Shown here one piece after another: positions 1 through 5,565 of a stretch of DNA of 7,349 bases. Source of the DNA: Xanthocytophaga sp031424975. GTDB taxonomy: Bacteria > Bacteroidota > Bacteroidia > Cytophagales > 172606-1. The stretch spans positions 1 through 7,349 of the forward strand of contig JANPIL010000362.1 in the NCBI GenBank assembly GCA_031424975.1, read 5' to 3'. Under the pieces are notes generated by a model. It made no database searches and had not been told where the DNA came from. It saw nothing but the letters and a program-made list of their open reading frames with translations. The position numbers and the translations under genes were made by a program. The stretch's first letter is position 1. Each line of letters starts with the position of its first letter.

Positions 1-1437
1 ACCGAAGGCCCCAAAATTGCCGTGGGCGACGTGAATGGCGACGGCCTCGACGACTTTTACGTGGGCGGAGCCAAATGGCAGGCCGGACAACTGTTCATGC
101 AAAATGCCGGGGACGGTTTCGCCCCTCTCAGCAGGAGAGGGGCCGGGGGTGAGGTTTTTATCCGCGATTCTACCTTTGAGGATGTGGACGCGGCATTTTT
201 CGATGCCGACGGCGACAAGGATATGGATTTGTACGTGGTCAGTGGCGGCAACGAATTTTATGGCAAAATGACCGAGCAATTCGACCGGCTGTACCTCAAC
301 GACGGCCAAGGTAATTTCACGCGCGGCCTTAACAACCTGCCACCCATGTTCGATAACAAATCATGCGTCAGGCCCTGCGATTTTGACAAGGATGGTGACA
401 CGGATTTGTTTGTGGGTGGCCGCGTGGTGGGCTTTGCCTACGGAAAATCGCCGAACTCTTATCTGCTGGTCAACGATGGCAAAGGCAAGTTTACCGACCA
501 GACTAAAATAGTATCTCCCGAAATGCAGAAACCCGGCATGGTCACCGATGCGGTCTGGGCGGATGTTGACAAGGACAACGACCCGGATTTGATTGTGGTC
601 GGCGACTGGATGGAACCGCAATTGTTCGAAAACCGGAAAGGCAGGTTTACCGTTTCACGTTCACCGTTCAGCGTTGGCAACGGAAGCAACGGTGAACGCA
701 AAACGCTGAACGGTTTTTGGCAAACCATCGCCGCCGCCGACTTTGACAAGGACGGCGACGTGGATTTTATGCTCGGCAACTTGGGAACCAACACCAAATT
801 CCGCAAGAGCGGCGATGGCTCAATCCTGAAAATGTACGTCAAGGATGTAGATCACAACGAAAGCCTGGAGCACATACTGGCTTATAACCGCGCCGGAAGC
901 TGGTTTCCGGTGGCAGGCAAGGATGAACTGGGCAAGCAAATGCCGTCGGTCATCAACCGCAAGTTCACCAACTACCATTCATTTGCCGGAAAGCCGCTGG
1001 AACAGGTTTTTACCAAGCCGGATTTGGACAGTGCCGACGTGTTGGAAGTGAACAAGTTTGAGTCCGTTTACGTGGAAAACACGGGCAATAAGCAATTCAT
1101 TGTCAGGCACTTGCCGCTGCAAGCCCAAGTCTCCAAAATCTTCGCCTTCCATGTGCAGGATGCCGACGGCGATGGCAACCTGGATGTATTGCTGGGTGGC
1201 AACCTGTACGGAGTCAGCACCTATCAGGGCCGTTACGATGGCGGCTACGGCCTGCTGCTCAAAGGCGATGGCAAAGGCGATTTCAAGCCGGTTTCATCCA
1301 CTGAATGCGGCTTTTTGCTCAGCGGCGAAGTGCGCGACATCAAGACGCTGCGCACACCGAAAGGCGAAATGTACTTGGTGGCACGCAACGGAACGACCTT
1401 GCAAGTGTTCCAAAAAACACCGCGCAAGCCGCTGTGA
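1..1437 (+). CDS. VCBS/FG-GAP repeat beta-propeller protein, 3' part (5' end outside window)
   Basis: The reading frame is open from base 1 to the TGA at 1435-1437, giving 478 visible residues. The true start lies upstream: the GTG at 22 falls inside a repeat and is not a start. At least six calcium-loop repeats of the FG-GAP/VCBS type are visible, each a DxDxDGDxD-like loop followed by a hydrophobic strand and GG or GN. They lie near residues 8, 67, 126, 187, 246 and 385. Such repeats build the blades of a beta-propeller. The pattern matches large secreted Bacteroidota proteins related to CRTAC1/ASPIC-UnbV, whose other domains would lie upstream. No C-terminal sorting domain is seen; the protein ends in a basic KTPRKPL tail. 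The ligand and role are unknown; extracellular binding or adhesion is an inference. Odd points are an apparent in-frame palindromic repeat at residues 41-53 and a 30-bp dispersed element at 505-534. Confidence 0.9.
   Translation, partial: TEGPKIAVGDVNGDGLDDFYVGGAKWQAGQLFMQNAGDGFAPLSRRGAGGEVFIRDSTFEDVDAAFFDADGDKDMDLYVVSGGNEFYGKMTEQFDRLYLNDGQGNFTRGLNNLPPMFDNKSCVRPCDFDKDGDTDLFVGGRVVGFAYGKSPNSYLLVNDGKGKFTDQTKIVSPEMQKPGMVTDAVWADVDKDNDPDLIVVGDWMEPQLFENRKGRFTVSRSPFSVGNGSNGERKTLNGFWQTIAAADFDKDGDVDFMLGNLGTNTKFRKSGDGSILKMYVKDVDHNESLEHILAYNRAGSWFPVAGKDELGKQMPSVINRKFTNYHSFAGKPLEQVFTKPDLDSADVLEVNKFESVYVENTGNKQFIVRHLPLQAQVSKIFAFHVQDADGDGNLDVLLGGNLYGVSTYQGRYDGGYGLLLKGDGKGDFKPVSSTECGFLLSGEVRDIKTLRTPKGEMYLVARNGTTLQVFQKTPRKPL
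118..158 (+). repeat. GC-rich palindromic repeat inserted in frame in the VCBS gene
   Basis: GCCCCTCTC (121-129) and GAGAGGGGC (135-143) form a perfect 9-bp stem with a 5-base loop, followed by CCGGGGGTGAGG. This combination of stem plus GGCCGGGGGTGAGG tail resembles a dispersed repeat seen in many bacterial genomes, where it encodes PLS...GAGGE-like peptides. Here it reads APLSRRGAGGEVF between NAGDGF and the next calcium-loop repeat. The outer edges are estimated. Confidence 0.7.
505..534 (+). repeat. Dispersed 30-bp element, copy A (inside VCBS gene)
   Basis: AAAATAGTATC is followed after exactly 11 bases by AGAAACCC, compared with CCAAACCC in the consensus. It encodes residues beginning K169-I-V-S-P in a linker between propeller repeats. 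The flanking protein pattern is undisturbed, so this does not look like an insertion. The central dyad seen in the intergenic copies is absent. Confidence 0.7.
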
Positions 1438-1519
1438 ACCAGTCGTATGCTTCAGGAAAAACCGTCATTGCGGGGAATACAAACAACAACGGCGTGCTTC
1501 TCCTTTCGCCATTTCCGGC

Positions 1520-1527
1520 TACCTTCG
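1520..1527 (+). promoter_or_regulatory. Possible Bacteroidota -7 box before the reductase gene
   Basis: TACCTTCG matches 7 of 8 positions of the Bacteroidota -7 consensus TAnnTTTG. It lies only 4 bases before the ATG at 1532, which would give a nearly leaderless transcript. No clear TTTG -33 box is visible, so this is tentative. The remaining part of the 94-base gap (1438-1519) shows nothing else I can name. Confidence 0.35.
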
Positions 1528-1531
1528 TCCC

Positions 1532-2770
1532 ATGAAACAAGCCGACGTTTGCATCATCGGAGCCGGGCCGGGCGGCGCAACGGCGGCCCTGCACCTGGCG
1601 AAATCCGGGATTTCATCCCTGTTGCTGGACAAAGCCACATTCCCGCGCGACAAGATTTGCGGCGATGCCCTGAGCGGTAAGGTCATTAATGAACTGAAAC
1701 GCATTGACGAACGGCTGTTGCCGCAATTGCACGCGCAAGCTACCGCCATCGGTTCGGGCGGCATCCATTTCATCGCACCCAATGAAAAGTGGCTCACCAT
1801 TCCGTTCCAGCCGGAAAGTGAAAAATCTCCCTCCGAAACCGCCTTCCATCCCGGCTACCTGATGAAGCGGCTGAACTTTGACGGTTTTCTGATCGAAAAA
1901 ATCAGGGAAAGCAAACTTATTGACCTGCGGGAAGGCGAAGAAGTGGCTGATTACCAGCGCGTTGAAAACGGTTGGACAATAGCAACCAACCGGCAAACTG
2001 TCCGTACAAAACTGCTCATCATTGCCAATGGGGCGCAGTCTAACTTTACGCGGCACGTGGCCGGCATCGTGCAGGAACCTGAGCATTTCTGCGCTGGCTT
2101 GCGGGCATACTACCAAGGCGTAGCCGGTTTGGATGCGGACGGATTCATTGAATTGCACTTTTTGAAGGATTTTTTGCCTGGCTATTTCTGGATTTTCCCG
2201 CTGGCCGGTGGCTACGCCAATGTGGGCGTGGGAATGCTTAGTTCGGCCATCAGCCGCAAGCGGGTGAACCTCAAAAATAGTATGCTGGAAATCATCCAAA
2301 CCCACCCGGTTCTGCGCAAACGTTTCGCCAATGCCCGCTTGGTGGGCAATATCAAAGGCTACGGCTTGCCGCTCGGTTCCAAGAAACGCCCGCTTTCCGG
2401 CGACAATTATATGCTCACCGGCGATGCGGCGCACCTGATTGACCCATTCACGGGCGAAGGCATCAGCAACGCCATGATCAGTGGCCGCTGGGCCGCCGAC
2501 CAAGCCGTTAAATGCCTGGCTGCCAATGACTTTTCGGCGGCGTTCATGCGGCAATACGATGCTGCCGTTTACCGTCGGCTGGGGCGCGAACTGCAAATCA
2601 GCCGACGGATGCAGCAATTGCTCCGCTATCCGTCGCTGTTCAACTTGGTGGTGAGCCGCGCCAACCGTAACCCGGCGTTGCAACAACTGCTGTCGGCAAT
2701 GTTCATGGACATGGATTTGCGGGCAGCCTTGAAAAAACCGTCGTTTTATGCCAGATTGCTGTTCAGTTAG
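1532..2770 (+). CDS. Geranylgeranyl reductase family FAD-dependent oxidoreductase
   Basis: This 412-residue flavoprotein belongs to the geranylgeranyl reductase/FixC-like family, which reduces isoprenoid double bonds or related substrates using FAD. The N-terminal Rossmann motif is GAGPGG at residues 10-15, and the acidic residue ending strand 2 is D33. The family motif FPRDKICGD spans residues 37-45. The second FAD-contact motif, GDAAHLIDPFTGEG, is at 297-310. Length is normal for the family. The frame is open much further upstream (from 1058), but that part overlaps the preceding gene, and the Rossmann fold begins just after M1, so the ATG at 1532 is the start. No signal peptide or membrane segment is evident. 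The substrate cannot be told from sequence; menaquinone or membrane-lipid isoprenoids are possible. The neighbours give no pathway hint. Residues 248-258 are encoded by a copy of the dispersed element. Confidence 0.9.
   Translation: MKQADVCIIGAGPGGATAALHLAKSGISSLLLDKATFPRDKICGDALSGKVINELKRIDERLLPQLHAQATAIGSGGIHFIAPNEKWLTIPFQPESEKSPSETAFHPGYLMKRLNFDGFLIEKIRESKLIDLREGEEVADYQRVENGWTIATNRQTVRTKLLIIANGAQSNFTRHVAGIVQEPEHFCAGLRAYYQGVAGLDADGFIELHFLKDFLPGYFWIFPLAGGYANVGVGMLSSAISRKRVNLKNSMLEIIQTHPVLRKRFANARLVGNIKGYGLPLGSKKRPLSGDNYMLTGDAAHLIDPFTGEGISNAMISGRWAADQAVKCLAANDFSAAFMRQYDAAVYRRLGRELQISRRMQQLLRYPSLFNLVVSRANRNPALQQLLSAMFMDMDLRAALKKPSFYARLLFS
2274..2303 (+). repeat. Dispersed 30-bp element, copy I (inside reductase gene)
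   Basis: AAAATAGTATG is followed after exactly 11 bases by a perfect CCAAACCC. It is read as K-N-S-M-L-E-I-I-Q-T-H-P, in a different codon phase from the VCBS and ffh copies. The helix and the following HPVLRKRF pattern fit the enzyme family, so no insertion is evident. The central dyad is absent. Confidence 0.6.
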
Positions 2771-2797
2771 GCTGCATTTCCTGAAAGCCGCAACGCA

Positions 2798-2820
2798 GGT
2801 CAGACACTGTGTGTCAGACC
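2798..2820. repeat. 23-bp near-palindrome, copy 1 (GGTCWGACAC-N3-GTGTCWGACC)
   Basis: GGTCAGACAC, a 3-base spacer TGT, then GTGTCAGACC. The arms pair except at one A/A position. A second copy with the same arms and T/T at that position lies at 4373-4395. It starts 28 bases after the reductase stop. A bidirectional terminator role is possible, but there is no T-tract. Confidence 0.7.
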
Positions 2821-2889
2821 GCCTACCTGTACGCCACGGCGCACGAATCGGTAGATAGGAAAGTGGAGATCGGCTTTCGGGCAATAAGC

Positions 2890-2919
2890 GGGTTTGGCTC
2901 TTCTGAAAGATACTATTTT
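2890..2919 (-). repeat. Dispersed 30-bp element, copy B (inverted)
   Basis: On the minus strand this reads AAAATAGTATC, 11 bases, then CCAAACCC, exactly the consensus. It is the only copy in reverse orientation. It lies 33 bases before the amidohydrolase ATG. In + orientation it presents TTTG (2893-2896) and, after 17 bases, TATTTTC, a weak resemblance to a Bacteroidota promoter facing that gene. Confidence 0.85.
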
Positions 2920-2952
2920 CTGAAACCCGATTACGAAACTAAGCAAAACCCC

Positions 2953-4290
2953 ATGAAAAATATCCTTCACCTGACGCTATTTCTCTGCCTGATCCAAGGC
3001 GCATCGGCTCAGAAACCCACCGATACCGACCGGAAAATAACCGGCATGGTGGACAATTCGTACGGCCGATTGTTTGAACTGTACAAGTTCCTGCACGCCA
3101 ACCCGGAAATCTCCTTTCAGGAAAAAAATACGATGGCCAAAATCGCCGCCCAACTCACGGAATCGGGTTTTGAGGTGACCCAGAACTTCGGCGGCTACGG
3201 TTTGGTGGGCGTGCTGAAAAACGGCTCCGGCCCCACCATCCTTGTGCGCACCGACTTGGACGCGCTGCCCGTGAAAGAGGAAACCGGACTGCCCTACGCC
3301 AGCAAAGCCACCGCCAAAGACGACCAAGGCCGCGACGTGCCAGCCATGCACGCCTGCGGCCACGACCTGCACATGAGCGTGTTTACGGGCACGGCGCAAG
3401 TGCTGGCGCAACTGAAATCCACGTGGAAAGGCACGCTGGTTTTCATCGGGCAGCCCGCCGAAGAACGCAGCGGCGGCGCAATTGCCATGCTGAACCAAGG
3501 CTTGTATGAGAAGTTTCCGCGCCCCGACTATGCCATTGCCCTGCACGACCATGCCGGTGTGCCCGCCGGAAAAGTAGGCTACACCGAAGGCCCGATGATG
3601 GCCAGCGTGGATGCCGTGGACATTTCGGTGCGCGGTGTGGGCGGCCACGGAGCCATGCCGCACACCACCAAAGACCCGGTGGTGCTGGCCTCACAAATTG
3701 TGCTGGCCCTGCAAACCATCGTCAGCCGCGGAACGTCGCCGTTCCAGCCGTGCGTGGTCACGGTGGGCAGCATCCACGGCGGCAGCGCGTTCAACATTAT
3801 TCCCGACGAGGTGAAACTGCAACTTACGCTCCGTTCGTACGACGATTCGGTGCGCAGCCACACCATTGCGGCCGTCAAGCGGATTTGCGAGGGAACCGCC
3901 CGCGCCGCCGGTATTCCGCAGGAGCTGCTGCCAGTGGTGAAAGTGCGCGACCAATACACGCCGTCCAATGTGAATGACATTAAACTGACCAAGCGTTTGG
4001 CGGCCACCTTCCGGCGGGCGTTGGGCAGCGAAAACGTGCTGGATACGCCGCCCAGCACCGTGGGCGAGGATTTTTCGCGGTTTGCCCGCACTGAACATAA
4101 AGTGCCCACGTGTATGTTTTGGCTCGGGGCCGTTGATCCGCAGAAATACGAGGAAAGCCTGAAAACCGGAAAAAACCTGCCGGGTTTGCATTCGTCCACC
4201 TTTGCGCCGCTGCCCGAACCGGCCATTAAAACCGGCGTGCGGGCCATGTCGGCGGCGGTGCTGGAGTTGCTGGGTGCGCTGGGGAAATGA
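2953..4290 (+). CDS. Secreted M20 family (M20D-like) metallopeptidase/amidohydrolase
   Basis: This 445-residue protein of the HipO/AbgB-like M20 family hydrolyses amide bonds of N-acyl amino acids or small peptides with two metal ions. The start at 2953 gives a clear signal peptide: MKN, a hydrophobic stretch of about 14 residues, and a likely cut after ASA at residue 19. It is therefore probably periplasmic or exported. Metal ligands visible in order are C135 and H137 in HACGHD, E170 and E171 in PAEE (the first being the probable general base), H198 or H200 in LHDH, and H413 in GLHSS. The lid/dimerisation domain with GHGAMPH runs roughly from residue 210 to 325. Length is slightly above cytosolic homologues because of the leader. 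The frame extends upstream to 2809, but that part lacks a leader and runs through repeats, so I reject it. The substrate is unknown. The gene is bracketed by two kinds of inverted repeats. Confidence 0.92.
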   Translation: MKNILHLTLFLCLIQGASAQKPTDTDRKITGMVDNSYGRLFELYKFLHANPEISFQEKNTMAKIAAQLTESGFEVTQNFGGYGLVGVLKNGSGPTILVRTDLDALPVKEETGLPYASKATAKDDQGRDVPAMHACGHDLHMSVFTGTAQVLAQLKSTWKGTLVFIGQPAEERSGGAIAMLNQGLYEKFPRPDYAIALHDHAGVPAGKVGYTEGPMMASVDAVDISVRGVGGHGAMPHTTKDPVVLASQIVLALQTIVSRGTSPFQPCVVTVGSIHGGSAFNIIPDEVKLQLTLRSYDDSVRSHTIAAVKRICEGTARAAGIPQELLPVVKVRDQYTPSNVNDIKLTKRLAATFRRALGSENVLDTPPSTVGEDFSRFARTEHKVPTCMFWLGAVDPQKYEESLKTGKNLPGLHSSTFAPLPEPAIKTGVRAMSAAVLELLGALGK

Positions 4291-4310
4291 GCGGTATTTG
4301 ACTGACTTTC

Positions 4311-4340
4311 AAAATAGTATGTTTTCAAAAGCCCAAACCT
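4311..4340 (+). repeat. Dispersed 30-bp element, copy C
   Basis: AAAATAGTATG, 11 bases, then CCAAACCT. The centre has the perfect dyad TTTT-C-AAAA. It begins 20 bases after the amidohydrolase stop and is inverted with respect to copy B on the other side of that gene. Confidence 0.8.
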
Positions 4341-4372
4341 GCTCGTTCTCCCGGAAGCCGATGCACGATGCC

Positions 4373-4395
4373 GGTCTGACACGCAGTGTCTGACC
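4373..4395. repeat. 23-bp near-palindrome, copy 2 (GGTCWGACAC-N3-GTGTCWGACC)
   Basis: GGTCTGACAC, spacer GCA, then GTGTCTGACC. It shares arm sequence with the copy at 2798-2820, and together they flank the amidohydrolase gene at similar distances. Confidence 0.7.
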
Positions 4396-4413
4396 TAATT
4401 TGCGCTCCATCCC

Positions 4414-4478
4414 GCCTGCCTGTCGGCAGACAGGAAAATCCCATAATCCTGCAAATCCCTGTCCGCCGACAGGCAGGC
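4414..4478. repeat. Palindromic repeat with 14-bp perfect arms and AATCC-type core
   Basis: GCCTGCCTGTCGGC (4414-4427) and its exact reverse complement (4465-4478) enclose 37 bases. A short hairpin CCTGTC/GACAGG nests in the left side (4419-4434). The core has three ATCC words spaced 8-9 bases apart (4438, 4446, 4455), resembling the short tandem AATCCTG repeats common in Bacteroidota intergenic DNA. No coding potential is seen. Confidence 0.75.
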
Positions 4479-4488
4479 TGATTCCAAT

Positions 4489-4518
4489 AAAATAGTATCT
4501 TCCGGAAATGCCAAACCC
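4489..4518 (+). repeat. Dispersed 30-bp element, copy D
   Basis: AAAATAGTATC, 11 bases, then CCAAACCC, a full match. The centre holds the perfect palindrome TTCCGGAA. It lies 18 bases before the methyltransferase ATG at 4536. Confidence 0.85.
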
Positions 4519-4535
4519 CGGCTGTTCAAAATTCA

Positions 4536-5282
4536 ATGTTGCAACACATGGAAGTCACTTCAAATGTTCAGACCGCTTACGAACGCCAGTACCAGAACCA
4601 GCAAAGCGGTTGGCGCGAAACCGGGGCGAAGCAGAAAGCATTGAATATCATGGAGTTGTGTGCCGGTTTGCAGCCGCAAAAAGTGCTGGAAGTGGGCGCG
4701 GGCGATGGCAGCATTCTGGTTTGGCTGGGCCGGATGGACTTCGCGCCGGAGTTCCACGCCGTTGAGATTTCCGGCAGTGCCTTGTCGCTAATCCGCGAAA
4801 AAGACATCCCACAATTGCGCCAAGCTTTGCCTTTCGATGGCTATTCGCTGCCTTTTGCCGACGATTCATTCGATTTGGTCATCCTTTCGCACGTGCTGGA
4901 ACACGTGGAGTTTGAGCGGACACTGCTGCGCGAAATCAAGCGGGTGGCCAAACATTGCGTGCTGGAAGTGCCCAAGGATTACCGTTTCGGCGTGGACGAA
5001 AAAACCGCGCATTTCCTTTCCTACGGCCATATCAATGTCTATACGCCTTCGCTGCTGCGGTTTTTGCTGCGTTCGGAAGGTTTTGTGGTCGTGAAGCAGA
5101 AAATCGGGTTGTATTCCATCGAAACGTACCGCGCCCTGTACGGCAAAAGCTTGAAAACCAGTGTTTTGTATGCTTTCAAGAAACTGATGGTTTCGTTGCC
5201 GGTGGCTTTTGTCCGGGATCATTTTGCCAACACCATCACGGTTTTGCTGGCGAAAGACGAACAGGACTTGCGGATTTTTTGA
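4536..5282 (+). CDS. Class I SAM-dependent methyltransferase (Methyltransf_11-like)
   Basis: This 248-residue protein has a standard Rossmann methyltransferase core. Motif I, LEVGAGDGS, is at residues 51-59 and binds S-adenosylmethionine. The acidic strand-2 residue is E77 in HAVEIS. PFADDSFDLVILSHVLEHV at 106-124 is the motif around strand 4 typical of the Methyltransf_11 group. The C-terminal half (about 150-248) is less conserved, with basic and hydrophobic stretches. No signal peptide is present, so it is cytosolic. The acceptor substrate is unknown; such proteins often modify small molecules, lipids or glycans. The ATG at 4536 is used here, but the ATG at 4548 (M5) is equally plausible, since neither has a Shine-Dalgarno sequence. 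It is separated from its neighbours by 245 and 283 bases, so it is probably transcribed alone. Confidence 0.88.
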   Translation: MLQHMEVTSNVQTAYERQYQNQQSGWRETGAKQKALNIMELCAGLQPQKVLEVGAGDGSILVWLGRMDFAPEFHAVEISGSALSLIREKDIPQLRQALPFDGYSLPFADDSFDLVILSHVLEHVEFERTLLREIKRVAKHCVLEVPKDYRFGVDEKTAHFLSYGHINVYTPSLLRFLLRSEGFVVVKQKIGLYSIETYRALYGKSLKTSVLYAFKKLMVSLPVAFVRDHFANTITVLLAKDEQDLRIF

Positions 5283-5294
5283 AATGATTTCAGC

Positions 5295-5363
5295 CGTGCC
5301 CGCCTGCCGCCGAGATAGCCTGCCTGCCGGACAGGCAGGGAATCTCGGAACATGGGCGGCACG
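5295..5363. repeat. Long imperfect palindromic repeat after the methyltransferase
   Basis: Nested arms are visible: CCTGCCTG (5319-5326) with CAGGCAGG (5332-5339), CCGAGAT (5310-5316) with ATCTCGG (5342-5348), and CGTGCC (5295-5300) with GGCACG (5358-5363). The innermost hairpin is the CCTGCC-type palindrome that is abundant in Bacteroidota genomes. It lies 12 bases after the stop codon and could act as a transcript end or stabiliser, but it has no T-tract. Confidence 0.7.
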
Positions 5364-5377
5364 AGGTAAGAACCTCG
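5362..5377. repeat. Short hairpin CGAGGT/ACCTCG
   Basis: CGAGGT (5362-5367) and ACCTCG (5372-5377) pair around a 4-base loop, directly abutting the larger palindrome. It may be a separate repeat family joined to the first. Confidence 0.5.
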
Positions 5378-5426
5378 CGCCAGCTTGTCCCATTCAGTCA
5401 TTCCATCATTCAAAACCCGGTATTGA

Positions 5427-5456
5427 AAAATAGTATCTTTCCGAAAGCCAAAACCC
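5427..5456 (+). repeat. Dispersed 30-bp element, copy E
   Basis: AAAATAGTATC, 11 bases, then CAAAACCC (one mismatch). The centre is the best dyad of the set, CTTTC-C-GAAAG (5437-5447). It lies about 110 bases before ffh, just upstream of the possible ffh promoter. Confidence 0.85.
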
Positions 5457-5475
5457 GCCGTGCCGTTTTTTTCCG

Positions 5476-5483
5476 TAATTTCG
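5476..5483 (+). promoter_or_regulatory. Possible -7 box for ffh
   Basis: TAATTTCG matches 7 of 8 positions of TAnnTTTG. No convincing TTTG is found about 20 bases upstream, so this is weak. It would give a leader of roughly 75 bases, which is AT-rich just before the start and has no Shine-Dalgarno sequence, as expected for the phylum. Confidence 0.3.
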
Positions 5484-5565
5484 CGGTTTGACGCGGCTTT
5501 GAAAAACCGACACTATCCGGCAGAAAGGTTTTTTACAACCATTCAACAACCAACCATTTGTTTTC

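Noticed and set aside
1058..1531. Extended start of the reductase frame within the preceding gene
   Set aside because: The extra 158 residues overlap the VCBS gene and look like shadow translation. The Rossmann motif starts right after the ATG at 1532.
1613..2884. Long open frame on the minus strand (423 codons) opposite the reductase gene
   Set aside because: It is the antisense shadow of a well-supported FAD enzyme in GC-rich DNA. It has no family motif, runs into a palindromic repeat, and conflicts with the coding + strand.
2809..2952. Upstream start for the M20 protein
   Set aside because: It would run through the 23-bp palindrome and element B and would hide the clear signal peptide that begins at 2953.
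2798..4395. Insertion sequence carrying the M20 gene
   Set aside because: No transposase and no target-site duplication are visible, and the flanking repeats also occur elsewhere or are simple palindromes. Only the symmetry is reported.
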